In this document: one piece after another, positions 49,494-58,152 of the stretch
How positions within the stretch are numbered: the first letter of the stretch is position 1
How the letters are laid out: the number at the start of each line of letters is the position of its first letter
Origin: Planctomycetota bacterium
GTDB lineage: Bacteria; Planctomycetota; PLA2
DNA length: 64,000 bases
NCBI GenBank assembly: GCA_021776735.1
Contig: JAJFFH010000066.1
Location: forward strand, 145,849-209,848
Direction: 5' to 3'
Translations under genes and position numbers: made by a program
The notes under the pieces: model-generated
What the model was told of the DNA's origin: nothing
The model's database searches: none
Seen by the model: the letters and a program-made list of their open reading frames with translations, nothing else

Positions 49494-50940
49494 TTACTTC
49501 CTTTTGCAGGCGCAGCCCATTCAGGCCGACCCGAAACGTCCCGCCCTGGGCCTGTTGGAACCGAAGTTCCAAACCCAACAGTTGCGCGACGGCGGCGACG
49601 ACCGAGAGTCCGAGCCCCGCGTGCGCCGAGTCCGCGCGAGCCTCGTCCTGGCGCCAAAACGGCTCCGCGAGCTTGTCCAGATCGCCGGGACTCATCGGCT
49701 CGGCCTCGTTTTCGACCTCGAGCCCCAAGACATCGCCGTCCGTTCCTGCCACGCAGCGGATTTCCGTTCCCCGGCGGGCGTAGCTGACGGCGTTGCCGAA
49801 CAGGTTGTCGAGGACGATGCCCAGCTTGCCCGGATCGGACTCCACGACTGTCCGTCTGGAATCCGGTGCCCGTTTGGAACTCGGCGGCGCCCCGGAGAGA
49901 TCGATCCGGAGGGACAGCCCGCGTTCGAGCGCGCGGTCGGCGACGCGAGCCCACGCGGCCTCGACGACCTCGGCGAGATCGGTCGCGGAGGTCTCGATGC
50001 GCTCGACGCCGGCGTGGCAGCGGGCGAGGAGCAGAAGGTCTGCGATGACGTGTTCCATGCGGCCCGCGATCGCGCCGACGTCATCGAAAAAGCCCGCGAC
50101 GGCTTCCTTGTCGTCGGGCCATCTTGCGCCGACTTCGGCGAGGGAACGCAGCTCGGCGATGGGGGTGCGCAGTTCGTGCGCGACGTTGCCGGTGAAGCGG
50201 CGTTCGCGATCGAACGAGTCCTGGAGTCGCGCGAGGAGTCCATTCAGCTGGCCGACGATCGGGGCGAGCTCAACCGGCGTCTGCGGGAGCGCGATGCGTG
50301 CGTCGAGGCTGTCGGCGTCGAGCGTTTCGACCTGTTGCGCGATGCGATCCAGGGGCCGCAGACCCGCGGCCAGCGCACTCCACACGAGCACGGCGGACAG
50401 GAGCAGGGCTGCTGCGGCCACGGCCGCGATGCCGAATCCGAGCCTGGACAGAAGGCCGTCGACGCGTTCGCGGCCGCGCGCCACGGCGAGAAAGACGCGG
50501 CGCTGTTCCGGATGCTCCTTGCCCCGCGGCATGAACTCGATCTGGACCATGCGCCCGGCGCGACCGTCGGGAAGCGTGATGTCGCTCAGCAAGGGCTCGC
50601 CGACCGCGGCGCCGGCCGGTGCGAACGGGAGGTCGGCCTTGAGCTGCTTCGAGCGGACGAGCGGCGTGCCGTCGTCGAGCCAGTACTGGAAATAGTCGGG
50701 CTGCTTGTCGCGCTCAAACCCGGGCATCAGGTCGGACGGATAGTCGAGTTCGATGACGCCGTCTTCCTGTTCGGTGAGCGTGACCAGCGCGCGTGCGGTG
50801 GCGCGCAGCGCGGTATCGAACTCCTCGTTGACGTGCGTCTCCAGCGCGGAGTAGGCGAACACCCCGGTTGCCGCAATCAACAGGGCCAGGCCCGCGGCGA
50901 GCGTGAGGAGGAGGCGGCGGCGCATGGAGGATCCGGTCAT
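49489..50940 (-). CDS. Sensor histidine kinase
   Basis: 483 residues. Two membrane helices (about 10-30 and 165-190) flank a periplasmic domain; then HAMP (LRPLDRIAQQVETLDADSLD), H box RFTGNVAHELRTPIAELRSL, N box VLDNLFGNAVSYA and a G2-like HAGLGLSVV. It is the partner of the adjacent response regulator (3-base gap). A copy of the dispersed repeat encodes GTDGDVLGLEVENEA between N and G1. The G1 box itself is weak in appearance (NEAEPMSPGD in place of DNGPGIPxxD). Confidence 0.92.
   Translation of the reverse strand: MTGSSMRRRLLLTLAAGLALLIAATGVFAYSALETHVNEEFDTALRATARALVTLTEQEDGVIELDYPSDLMPGFERDKQPDYFQYWLDDGTPLVRSKQLKADLPFAPAGAAVGEPLLSDITLPDGRAGRMVQIEFMPRGKEHPEQRRVFLAVARGRERVDGLLSRLGFGIAAVAAAALLLSAVLVWSALAAGLRPLDRIAQQVETLDADSLDARIALPQTPVELAPIVGQLNGLLARLQDSFDRERRFTGNVAHELRTPIAELRSLAEVGARWPDDKEAVAGFFDDVGAIAGRMEHVIADLLLLARCHAGVERIETSATDLAEVVEAAWARVADRALERGLSLRIDLSGAPPSSKRAPDSRRTVVESDPGKLGIVLDNLFGNAVSYARRGTEIRCVAGTDGDVLGLEVENEAEPMSPGDLDKLAEPFWRQDEARADSAHAGLGLSVVAAVAQLLGLELRFQQAQGGTFRVGLNGLRLQKEVS
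49730..49747 (-). repeat. Dispersed 18-base repeat, copy with exact core
   Basis: In frame in the ATP-binding domain of the histidine kinase gene (GTDGDV). Confidence 0.85.
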
Positions 50941-50943
50941 GGC

Positions 50944-51618
50944 TTAGTCGATGACGTATCCGTGGCCGCGGCGCGTTCGGATGATCTCCTCGCCGCTCGG
51001 CCCGCCCAGCTTCTTGCGCACCTGATGGATCAGCACCTCGACCGCGTTTTCGGAACCGTGCGCCGTTCCCGCGTAGAGGTGGTCGAGCAGCTCCGGCTTG
51101 GACACGACCCGCCCGCGCCGCGCGACAAGGTACTCGAGCACCGCGTACTCGTTGCGCGTGAGGTCGATCTCGACGCCACTGCGCGCGACGGTCCGCCGCG
51201 CGGTATCGATCTCGAGCGAGCCGACCGTCTGCACGGGACTCTTCGCACCGTACTGCCGCCGCACAAGCGCCTGCAACCGTGCAACCAATTCCTCGAACGC
51301 GAACGGCTTGGTGAGATAGTCGTCGGCACCCACGCGCAGCCCCTCGATGCGCTCGTTGACCTGATCGCGCGCCGATAGGATCAGCACATGCACGCGGCTC
51401 CCGCCCTCGCGCAGCTTTTGCAGCACCGTCAAGCCGTCCATTTTCGGCAGCATCAGGTCGAGCACGATGACGTCGTACTTCCCATGCCGCGCGTACGCGA
51501 GCCCCTCTTCGCCGTCGCCCACGACGTCTACGGCAAAGCCGGACCGGCGCAAACCGGTCTGAAGCGAGCGTTGCAGCCGCTCGGAGTCCTCGACGACGAG
51601 CACTTTCACGAACCCCAT
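50944..51618 (-). CDS. OmpR-family response regulator
   Basis: 224 residues from ATG 51618 (MGFVKVLVVEDSERLQRSLQ). Receiver with Asp in YDVIVLDLMLPKMDGL and Lys in DYLTKPFAFEEL. C-terminal winged helix (LTRNEYAVLEYLVARRGRVV, then HQVRKKLGG, RTRRGHGYVID). It is expected to bind the 11-base-period direct repeats found upstream of itself and of both lipoprotein genes. Confidence 0.95.
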   Translation of the reverse strand: MGFVKVLVVEDSERLQRSLQTGLRRSGFAVDVVGDGEEGLAYARHGKYDVIVLDLMLPKMDGLTVLQKLREGGSRVHVLILSARDQVNERIEGLRVGADDYLTKPFAFEELVARLQALVRRQYGAKSPVQTVGSLEIDTARRTVARSGVEIDLTRNEYAVLEYLVARRGRVVSKPELLDHLYAGTAHGSENAVEVLIHQVRKKLGGPSGEEIIRTRRGHGYVID

Positions 51619-51629
51619 TTTGCAACGAA

Positions 51630-51647
51630 TCCTTAGGGGCTCCTTAG
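51630..51647. promoter_or_regulatory. Direct-repeat box upstream of the response regulator
   Basis: TCCTTAG at 51630 and 51641, identical heptamers with an 11-base period, 12-29 bases before the ATG. Likely an autoregulatory OmpR-type box. Confidence 0.6.
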
Positions 51648-51655
51648 CAAAAACA

Positions 51656-51673
51656 GCAAACGGACGGCGATGT
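51656..51673 (+). repeat. Dispersed 18-base repeat, copy with exact core
   Basis: GCAAACGGACGGCGATGT, perfect consensus, just upstream of the response regulator. Confidence 0.9.
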
Positions 51674-51866
51674 CCCGCGACGAGGCGCCGTGCACACGAC
51701 TTCCGCAACCCCGCAGCGAAAGAGCCCGAATGGCGTAAGCAAGCCCTAAGCATCGCGCCCTAGGCTTCCGAACGAGCGACCTGGTTTTTCCAGCGTCTCT
51801 CGCAACCTCCAGGGCGGTCCGTGCTCCAGCTCCCGAACGCTCCTCCGACCGGGCCGCCCACTTTTT

Positions 51867-51884
51867 TCATCGCCGTCCGCTCGC
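51867..51884 (-). repeat. Dispersed repeat, near-exact copy
   Basis: CATCGCCGTCCGCTCGCT, one core mismatch, intergenic. Confidence 0.65.
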
Positions 51885-52077
51885 TATCGTTCGAGATCGT
51901 GTCGGGGACAAGACGATGCGGGCGCGGTGTCCGCCTTCGGCGATGCACTGGCTTGGCCGGCGGCTCGCCGGCGAACCGGAACTGGAAAACGATCACGCGA
52001 CGAGTAGGCGACAGGGCCTCGCCGTCCGTCCTCTGGGGCAGGGGGGCGCGGCGGCGGGGACGTTCGAACAAGAAGGG

Positions 52078-52112
52078 GCGGAAGCGCTCGGACTTCGCCG
52101 AGTCGCTTCCGC
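52078..52112 (-). terminator. Strong hairpin downstream of the DUF1579 gene
   Basis: GCGGAAGCG / CGCTTCCGC arms with an inner CTCGG / CCGAG stem. On the minus strand it is followed by a modest CCCCTTCTTGTT tract, so it could terminate the ArsR/SRPBCC/DUF1579 transcript. Confidence 0.5.
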
Positions 52113-52143
52113 CGGGTTGCAGTGAAGCGAAGCGGGCGCGCGC

Positions 52144-52731
52144 CTACTCCTTGCGTCGCTTGTACGTCATGACGCCGTGCTTTTGCTTTGTACCGTCGTC
52201 GAGCACCCCGCCCATCTCGTAGGTATAGGTGTCGGCGTCGATCCACGTGGTGATGCCGTACGTGTTCTTGATCTTGCCGGTCGTGGGCTCCGGCGCCTTG
52301 CCGGTGTAGTGCACGGCCCCGTTTTTCTCCTTGCCGCGCCCGACGTATGTGTAGGGGCTGCCGCTGTCGATCCAGATCGACACGAACTCCTTGTTGAGCG
52401 TGTCGAAGCCGAGCGTGAGTCGGGCGTTCCAGGGCTTGTTCATGAACGTCGAGTCAAACGTCTGCTCGAAGAAGCGGCCGTTCATGATCATCTTGCCCTT
52501 CGCAACGCCGGTGCCTTTCATCGGCATTGGCCGCGTGAACTCGTACGTGCAGTCGAACGTGCCGGCGCCCCTCGCCAGGTCCTTGTGCTCCTGGGTCGGT
52601 TGCATCCACGCCGGCATCTGCATGGCCGGCTTGGCACCCGGAGGCTTGTCGTCGGCCACGGCGTAGCTCACGAACGCTCCGGCGCCGAGCATGAGCACCA
52701 GCGCGCCCGCGATCCATCGGTTCTTGTTCAT
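52144..52731 (-). CDS. DUF1579 family exported protein
   Basis: 195 residues with a signal peptide (MNKNRWIAGALVLMLGAGAF). The DUF1579 pattern is present: FDCTYEFTRPMPMKGTGVAK, GRFFEQTFDSTF, then TLGFDTLNKEFVSIWIDSGS. The family has unknown function and often sits beside SRPBCC and ArsR genes in small stress-related operons, as here (64 bases after the SRPBCC gene). Confidence 0.85.
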   Translation of the reverse strand: MNKNRWIAGALVLMLGAGAFVSYAVADDKPPGAKPAMQMPAWMQPTQEHKDLARGAGTFDCTYEFTRPMPMKGTGVAKGKMIMNGRFFEQTFDSTFMNKPWNARLTLGFDTLNKEFVSIWIDSGSPYTYVGRGKEKNGAVHYTGKAPEPTTGKIKNTYGITTWIDADTYTYEMGGVLDDGTKQKHGVMTYKRRKE

Positions 52732-52795
52732 CGGAAATCTCCTTCGGTTTGTCCCGTGTGGGGAGTCTAGTTCTTCTTGGGTGGTGCGAGGCGCC

Positions 52796-53278
52796 TCAGG
52801 CGGCCTGCGCCAGAAAATCGTCCAGCTTGCCGAAGGCTGCCGTCCAGCCTGTGCGGATGATCTCGCGCAGTTCGATGTCGCCTTCGACCTTCATGTCAGG
52901 GATGCCCGTGTGCGTTAGTTGCACCAAGGTGCCGCCCTCGACCTCGGAGAAATCGACCGCCACGACCATGTTTGTGCTGGGCATGCTGGCGTCGGGGCCG
53001 CCCGGGATCGCGGACGAATAGGCCAGCCGCGCGGGCGGGTCGTACTCGGTCAACGTGGCGAATCCCGGCACCTCCATGCCATGGATCGTCATGTGATGGT
53101 TGTACCTGCCGCCGACCTTGGGCTCGATCTCCGAGCGCACGTTCGTGCAGTCGCCGCAACCCCACCACTGCTGGACCTTGCTCGTCTCGACCCACGCCTC
53201 AAACACCGCTTCGCGCGGCGCGTCATACGTGCGCGTGACGACCAGATTGCCGTCCTGAAACTTCACTTCCGTACTCAT
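52796..53278 (-). CDS. SRPBCC (AHSA1-like) domain protein
   Basis: 160 residues. NLVVTRTYDAPREAVFEAWV at the start and the closing TGWTAAFGKLDDFLAQA are typical of the AHSA1 branch, a small hydrophobic-ligand-binding fold. Its ligand is unknown. The start overlaps the ArsR stop by ATGA, a common ArsR-SRPBCC pairing. Confidence 0.92.
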   Translation of the reverse strand: MSTEVKFQDGNLVVTRTYDAPREAVFEAWVETSKVQQWWGCGDCTNVRSEIEPKVGGRYNHHMTIHGMEVPGFATLTEYDPPARLAYSSAIPGGPDASMPSTNMVVAVDFSEVEGGTLVQLTHTGIPDMKVEGDIELREIIRTGWTAAFGKLDDFLAQAA

Positions 53279-53646
53279 CGCTTGTCTTGCTCCTTTGCTT
53301 TTGTTCGCGACCTGGTTCTCGCCTCGTCCGCGCGCGCCTTCAGATAGGCATCGACCGCGTCGAACTGTTGCTTCCAGAACCGGGCGTAGCGCCCGATCCA
53401 GGTACTCGCCTCCTCGATCGGCCGCGGATCGACCCGAATCCGGTGCTCGCGTCCCTGGCGCGTGCGCCGGATCAGTCCCGCCCGCTCGAGCACCCGCAGA
53501 TGCTTCGACACCGCCGGCTGCGACATGTCATACGGCTCCCCGAGCGTTCCAACGTTGGTCTCGCCGGCGGCAAGCTGTTCAAGCATGCCCCGCCGAGTCG
53601 CGTCCGAAAGCGCCGAAAACACAAGATCAAGCCGGTTCTGATTCAT
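53275..53646 (-). CDS. ArsR-family transcriptional regulator
   Basis: 123 residues: LDLVFSALSDATRRGMLEQL, recognition helix SQPAVSKHLRVLERAGLIRR, then a tail lacking the metal cysteines of true ArsR, as in the group that pairs with SRPBCC genes. It should repress its own operon through the inverted repeat over its start codon. Confidence 0.93.
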   Translation of the reverse strand: MNQNRLDLVFSALSDATRRGMLEQLAAGETNVGTLGEPYDMSQPAVSKHLRVLERAGLIRRTRQGREHRIRVDPRPIEEASTWIGRYARFWKQQFDAVDAYLKARADEARTRSRTKAKEQDKR

Positions 53647-53660
53647 AACCGAATGGTTAT
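53645..53660. promoter_or_regulatory. Inverted repeat at the ArsR start, probable operator
   Basis: ATAACC-GAAT-GGTTAT, perfect 6-base arms, overlapping the ArsR start codon with TATATAAC just upstream of it on the minus strand. Confidence 0.65.
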
Positions 53661-53701
53661 ATAACTGCCCGGGGTGGAACTGTCAACCCTTCGCACGGAA
53701 A

Positions 53702-53719
53702 GCAAACGGACGGCGATGG
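53702..53719 (+). repeat. Dispersed 18-base repeat, copy with exact core
   Basis: GCAAACGGACGGCGATGG, 43 bases outside the ArsR operator and 140 bases before the beta-propeller gene. Nothing else is recognised in this gap. Confidence 0.9.
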
Positions 53720-53858
53720 TTTTTGATCCCGTCCGGGAGCGGACATCCAATCTGCGGGGTTTGGTCTATGTAGCACTTCCGCTGGCGCGTTCCCGGGCGC
53801 GACATGTTCGAGATTCGATGTCGTCGGTCGCCGCGCGGGCGCACTCAATAGGTTGGGC

Positions 53859-55751
53859 ATGAGCACGACCGATGACGCCGCGACGATGGTCTGTGGGCGC
53901 GTCGCGGGCGGCCCCGTTGACGCCGTGTTCGTCAACGGTCATTCGGCACGCTCGGAAGACGGCTACCGGAACTGGGTATGCGAAGTACCGCTCGACCCGG
54001 GATTCAATGACATCGCGATCGAGTGCATCGAGTCCGGCGGCGGCCGCATCGTGGAGGACGGGCCCCGTGTCTATCGCGGCGACACGAGGCTCGGGGCGCC
54101 GACCGACGCCGTCGCCTACGCCGGAGGCATCGCCGTCCTCGACTTGAGGTCCGATTCGATCCGCGCCTACGACATCGACAGCGGGGCCGGCACCGTGATC
54201 TCGGGTCAAGGCGTCGGAAGCGGCGTCGAGTTCTCCGATCCGGCGCTCATGGCCGTAAGTCCGGACGAGCGCACCGCCGTCGTGTTCGACCGCAAGGAAT
54301 GCCGCGTCATCGAGGTTGATCTGGCGACGGGCGATCGCACGCTGATCAGCGAAACCACGGTCTCCGGCCCCGATGTCGTCGTGCGAGGTTCCCTATCGAC
54401 CGACGGGGCCTACGCGTATCTCATGGACCGCCGCAGCCTCGTGGGTGTCAAACTCTGGAACGGCCATCGCGAGACGGTGTGGCGGGCGCTGCCGCCGCCG
54501 TGTTCCACGGGCACGATCGGCATCGGCGCCGTGGCCGGCGTCGCCCTCGATCCCGTGACGTCGAAGTTCGTCGTGGCGGACAGCGAGGCCGACCAGCTCA
54601 TGACCATTTCCGCAACCGGTCAGCACGAACTCGTCTCGGCCGCGAGCCCCGGCGCCTCCATAGCCCGCAGCCACCTGATCGCCGTCACGCCACGGCGCTC
54701 CGCGGTCGTCGTCGGGACCGAACCCGACACGCTCCTCGAGATCGACCTGCGAAACGGCGTGCGGAGGGTGATTCGGATCACGCCGAACGCGATTCAGGCG
54801 CCGGCGTCGATCGCCAGCATCGCCGACCACGTTGTTGTGACCGAACCGACGCGGGGGCTCGTGCACCGCGTCGAACTTGCGACAGGAAAGGTCGAGACCG
54901 TCTTGTCGGACGAGCTGGCGGGCGGGGTCCGCGTGCGCGAGCTCGCCCCGACGATCGCGGTGGACGGCGGTGGCGCGCTGGTCGTGGAGCGGTCGACGGC
55001 GACGGTCGTGGGTGTGAACTACGAGACCGGTCGGCGCGACCGGATCACCCGTGCTGCGGTGGGATTCGAAGGGTCGGCACCCCCGCTCGTGGAGGTCATC
55101 GACGGCGCGGAACAGGCCATCCTGCTGGGGCCCGGTGGAGGCATCGTGCGCGTCGATCTGGATGACGGGACATCGTCTACTCTCGGCGGCGGGTCGATCC
55201 ACCGGCCAGCGGCCGTGCGCGTGGACGAGACGCACAACCGCGGCATCGTGCTGGACACGTTCGCTTCGACGGGCTCGATCGTCTCGATCGACCTGGACAC
55301 CGGCGCGCACGAGGTTCTGGCCACGGCTCCGCCCGGTCCGCGCGTTTTCGACTTCGGCGATACGGGCGGCCTGGCCCTGTGCCCGGACGGCGACACGGCG
55401 TACATCGCGCGGCCCGACGCCGTGCTCGAGAAAATCGATCTCGCGACCGGGGCGAGAACCGCGGTCCAGGTCGTCGGCCCGCGTTTGATCGCGCCGACGG
55501 ATGCCGTCTACGATCCCGTGGGTCGCTGCGTGCTGGTGCTCGACGAGGGGCGCCACGAGATCGTCGCGGTCGATCCGTTGACCGGCGAGAGTCGCACGGT
55601 CTCTGGTCCGGGACGCGGAGGAGGCCCGGCGTTCGAGACCCCCAGAAGCATCGCCGTCGATCCGTTACGCAACGTCGCGCACGTCATCGACGGAAACCGT
55701 GTCTTGGCGATCGAGCTGGAGACCGGGACGCGCGTGCTAACGGTTCGGTAA
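53859..55751 (+). CDS. Beta-propeller-like protein without a clear export signal
   Basis: 630 residues. The N-terminal 70 residues (VCGRVAGGPVDAVFVNGHSA) resemble a glucodextranase B-like Ig domain seen in exported proteins. The rest is repeating beta-propeller text (VIEVDLATGDRTLISETTVS, LLEIDLRNGVRRVIRITPNA and IVSIDLDTGAHEVLATAPPG). Such proteins are usually secreted or lipidated, but no signal peptide precedes the ATG, and the frame upstream closes at 53724-53726. The 5' end may have been lost. Function is unknown. Confidence 0.7.
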   Translation: MSTTDDAATMVCGRVAGGPVDAVFVNGHSARSEDGYRNWVCEVPLDPGFNDIAIECIESGGGRIVEDGPRVYRGDTRLGAPTDAVAYAGGIAVLDLRSDSIRAYDIDSGAGTVISGQGVGSGVEFSDPALMAVSPDERTAVVFDRKECRVIEVDLATGDRTLISETTVSGPDVVVRGSLSTDGAYAYLMDRRSLVGVKLWNGHRETVWRALPPPCSTGTIGIGAVAGVALDPVTSKFVVADSEADQLMTISATGQHELVSAASPGASIARSHLIAVTPRRSAVVVGTEPDTLLEIDLRNGVRRVIRITPNAIQAPASIASIADHVVVTEPTRGLVHRVELATGKVETVLSDELAGGVRVRELAPTIAVDGGGALVVERSTATVVGVNYETGRRDRITRAAVGFEGSAPPLVEVIDGAEQAILLGPGGGIVRVDLDDGTSSTLGGGSIHRPAAVRVDETHNRGIVLDTFASTGSIVSIDLDTGAHEVLATAPPGPRVFDFGDTGGLALCPDGDTAYIARPDAVLEKIDLATGARTAVQVVGPRLIAPTDAVYDPVGRCVLVLDEGRHEIVAVDPLTGESRTVSGPGRGGGPAFETPRSIAVDPLRNVAHVIDGNRVLAIELETGTRVLTVR

Positions 55752-55804
55752 GCCCCAACGAACGAAAGCAGACGAACGGCCGTATTTTTCGAGGACACTC
55801 GGAG

Positions 55805-55822
55805 ACATCGCCGTCCGTTTGC
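55805..55822 (-). repeat. Dispersed 18-base repeat, copy with exact core
   Basis: Between the convergent propeller and spermidine-synthase-like genes. Confidence 0.9.
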
Positions 55823-55844
55823 CTAGGTCCGGGTTGCTTCGGGT

Positions 55845-56624
55845 TCAACGTGCCAAAAAAAGCACGTCGGTGACGGTGCCGAGGTAGTCGTCCTTCCACT
55901 CGACGTGTTCGCTGGTTGCGTGCGCGTACACCTCGGCGAGCACCGCCGCGAAGTCCTGGTCCTCGCCTGCGGACCAGACCGCGAGCACGCCGCCGGGCTT
56001 GAGCTGGCGCGCGACCCTTCGCTGACCGTCGACGGTGTAGAACGGCGCGCTCGACTCGTCCAGGCGTTCCTTCGGCGTGTGATCCACGTCGATCAGGATC
56101 ACGTCGTAGGCGTTGTCGGCGGCGCCGAGAAGATCGGCGTAGACGTCGCTTTCGACGCCGGTGAGGCGCGGGTCGTTGTTCAGCGCCGCGGAAAGCGGCA
56201 GATGACCGGCGCGCAGCCAGTGAAACAGCGTCGGGATACGGTCGGTGACCTGGACGTTTGCCACGCGCGGATCCGCGAGCGCCGCATGCGCGGTGTAGCC
56301 GAGGCCCAGGCCGCCCACGAGGACGGAGAGATCGGCGGCGCCCTCAGCGCCCTCGTGAGGACCCTCGCGAGGATTCCTGTGCAGGGCGAGCGCGCGCGTG
56401 GCCAATGCGATTTCGGACACGGTATTCCGGCTGCTCATGAGCAGCTCGCCGTTTATGAGCACCTCGGTGACGAGCTCGGTCCCCGAAACGATCGGTACGG
56501 AGCGTCGGCGCAGGTCGAACACCCCGATCGGGGTGTTCACCCAGGCGATGGCTTGAAACGATTTCTCCAAGACGCGGAGGATACACTCCCGGCGTCGTGG
56601 TCCGCCTATCGATATCCGAGCCAT
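55845..56624 (-). CDS. Spermidine synthase-like methyltransferase-fold protein
   Basis: 259 residues. SELMSSRNTVSE-like start of the catalytic region (GELLMSSRNTVSEIALATRA), the nucleotide motif VLVGGLGLGYTAHAAL and VILIDVDHTPKERL correspond to aminopropyltransferase-type proteins. The canonical Asp pair of SpeE is not convincing, so a polyamine role is not certain. The exact start is not fixed: several GTG or TTG codons are possible within the first 20 codons. Confidence 0.7.
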   Translation of the reverse strand: MARISIGGPRRRECILRVLEKSFQAIAWVNTPIGVFDLRRRSVPIVSGTELVTEVLINGELLMSSRNTVSEIALATRALALHRNPREGPHEGAEGAADLSVLVGGLGLGYTAHAALADPRVANVQVTDRIPTLFHWLRAGHLPLSAALNNDPRLTGVESDVYADLLGAADNAYDVILIDVDHTPKERLDESSAPFYTVDGQRRVARQLKPGGVLAVWSAGEDQDFAAVLAEVYAHATSEHVEWKDDYLGTVTDVLFLAR

Positions 56625-56695
56625 CGGCGGGACACGGGAATCCGGCGTGCCGGTCCAACCGCGGAACTTTTTTTTGGAACGCCCGCGATTAAACC

Positions 56696-56711
56696 TAGAC
56701 CGAACGATCTA
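56696..56711. promoter_or_regulatory. TetR operator upstream of the TetR gene
   Basis: TAGACCGAACGATCTA, an imperfect inverted repeat that shares TAGACCGAxCGxTC with the site before the SDR gene. It lies 20-35 bases before the ATG. Confidence 0.65.
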
Positions 56712-56730
56712 TGTGTGCGAGACTTCCGTC

Positions 56731-57321
56731 ATGGCCCGAGGACCGGACAAACAATTCGACCCTGAGGAAGTCCTGAGAGAGGCCATGTGCCTCTTTTGGG
56801 CGAAGGGATACGCGGCGACCGGTCTGGCCGAGTTGCAAAGTGCGATGGGCATCGGCCGGAAGAGCCTGTACGACACGTTCGGCAACAAGAGGCAGCTGTT
56901 CCTCAAGGCGCTGCAGCTTTACTCGGAAACCGTCGCGAGCCGGGTCGTGACGGAACTTGGCCGGAAGGGGTCCGCGCTCGGAAACGTCCGGCGCTTGCTA
57001 CGCAAACTCCAACGGGAGCATTCGCAACCGCAAAGCACGGGCTGCCTCTTGGGCGTAAGCATGGCGCAGTTCCGCACGGCGGATCCGGAGATGGCCGCGG
57101 TGCTTCGCCTTCACCTGAGCCATGTGGAGGAGGCGTACTACGGGGCGTTCAAGCGAGCCCGGGCCGCGGGCGAGTTGGGCAGCACGACAAACCTCCGTGA
57201 TCTTGCCCGGTTGTACATGGCGATCCATCAGGGGCTGGCCTTGATCGGACGGGTGCAAGACGTGCCGGCCGTGCCGCGGAGCATTGTGAGTGCGGCGCTC
57301 GCGATCCTGGAAAGTGCCTAG
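56731..57321 (+). CDS. TetR-family repressor
   Basis: 196 residues from ATG 56731 (MARGPDKQFDPEEVLREAMC). The helix-turn-helix is YAATGLAELQSAMGIGRKSL followed by YDTFGNKRQLFLKAL, typical of the AcrR/YxaF type. The C-terminal ligand domain is present. The same palindromic site occurs before this gene and before the SDR gene, so it likely represses both. Confidence 0.92.
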   Translation: MARGPDKQFDPEEVLREAMCLFWAKGYAATGLAELQSAMGIGRKSLYDTFGNKRQLFLKALQLYSETVASRVVTELGRKGSALGNVRRLLRKLQREHSQPQSTGCLLGVSMAQFRTADPEMAAVLRLHLSHVEEAYYGAFKRARAAGELGSTTNLRDLARLYMAIHQGLALIGRVQDVPAVPRSIVSAALAILESA

Positions 57322-57338
57322 TTTTTTTTGTCCAAACA

Positions 57339-57354
57339 TAGACCGATCGGTCAA
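57339..57354. promoter_or_regulatory. TetR operator upstream of the SDR operon
   Basis: TAGACCGATCGGTCAA with a perfect 12-base centre GACCGATCGGTC, 17-32 bases before the SDR ATG. Confidence 0.75.
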
Positions 57355-57370
57355 TAAAAAAGGAGACCTC

Positions 57371-58120
57371 ATGAACAAGCTGCAAGACAAGATCGCAGTC
57401 ATCACCGGAGGCAGTAGCGGTATCGGATTCGCTACGGCCAAGAGATTCGTCGCCGAGGGTGCGGAGGTCGTCATTACGGGCCGTGACGAGAAGGCCCTGG
57501 ATGCGGCCGTCGCGCAACTGGAGAGCCGGGCAACGGGCATCCGTGGCGATGTCTCCAGCCGCGAGCATCTGGAGTTGCTGTTCGCCCAGGTGCGTGAGCG
57601 GTTCGGGCGGGTGGACGTGCTCTTCGCGAACGCGGGGATCGCGCCCTTCGCACCGGTCGAAGCTGTCACGGAGGAGCAGTTCGACACCCTGTTCGACATC
57701 AACGTTCGAGGTGTTTTCTTCACGGTTCAAGAGGCCCTGCCGCTGCTGTCCCGCGGCGCGTCGGTCATTCTCACCGCCTCGGTCGTCGCGCAGTCGGGCT
57801 TCCCGGGCACCAGCGTCTATTCCGCGACGAAGGCCGCCGTTCGGTCGTTTGGCCGCACGCTGGCCGCCGAACTCTCCCCGCGGGGGATCCGCGTCAACGT
57901 GGTCAGCCCTGGACTCATCGAGACCCCGTTTTGGGGCAAGGTCGGTCTGAGCAAGGACGACGTCGCCGCGTTCGGAGAGCAGGTCGTACGACGGACGCCG
58001 CTCGGTCGTCCGGGCAAGCCCGAGGAGATCGCCGCAGCCGTGGCGTTTCTCGCTTCCGACGATGCCAACTATTTCGCCGGCGCCGATGTCGTCGCCGACG
58101 GTGGACTGATTCACGTCTAG
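57371..58120 (+). CDS. Short-chain dehydrogenase/reductase
   Basis: 249 residues: TGGSSGIGFA, NAGIAPF, catalytic Ser in LTASVVAQSG, and YSATK. A strong AGGAGA ribosome site precedes the ATG. First gene of a TetR-controlled trio with an AhpD-like and an NTF2-like protein. In such operons the SDR may reduce reactive carbonyls, but the substrate is unknown. Confidence 0.93.
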   Translation: MNKLQDKIAVITGGSSGIGFATAKRFVAEGAEVVITGRDEKALDAAVAQLESRATGIRGDVSSREHLELLFAQVRERFGRVDVLFANAGIAPFAPVEAVTEEQFDTLFDINVRGVFFTVQEALPLLSRGASVILTASVVAQSGFPGTSVYSATKAAVRSFGRTLAAELSPRGIRVNVVSPGLIETPFWGKVGLSKDDVAAFGEQVVRRTPLGRPGKPEEIAAAVAFLASDDANYFAGADVVADGGLIHV

Positions 58121-58152
58121 ATGCATTCGCTCGATGCGAAAAAGGACTTGCG

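Larger units (their letters stand above)
51619..52143. other. Intergenic region with repeat copies and a hairpin
   Basis: No gene is supported. It holds an exact dispersed repeat (51656), near-copies at 51867 and 52016, and a long hairpin at the right end. Confidence 0.5.
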
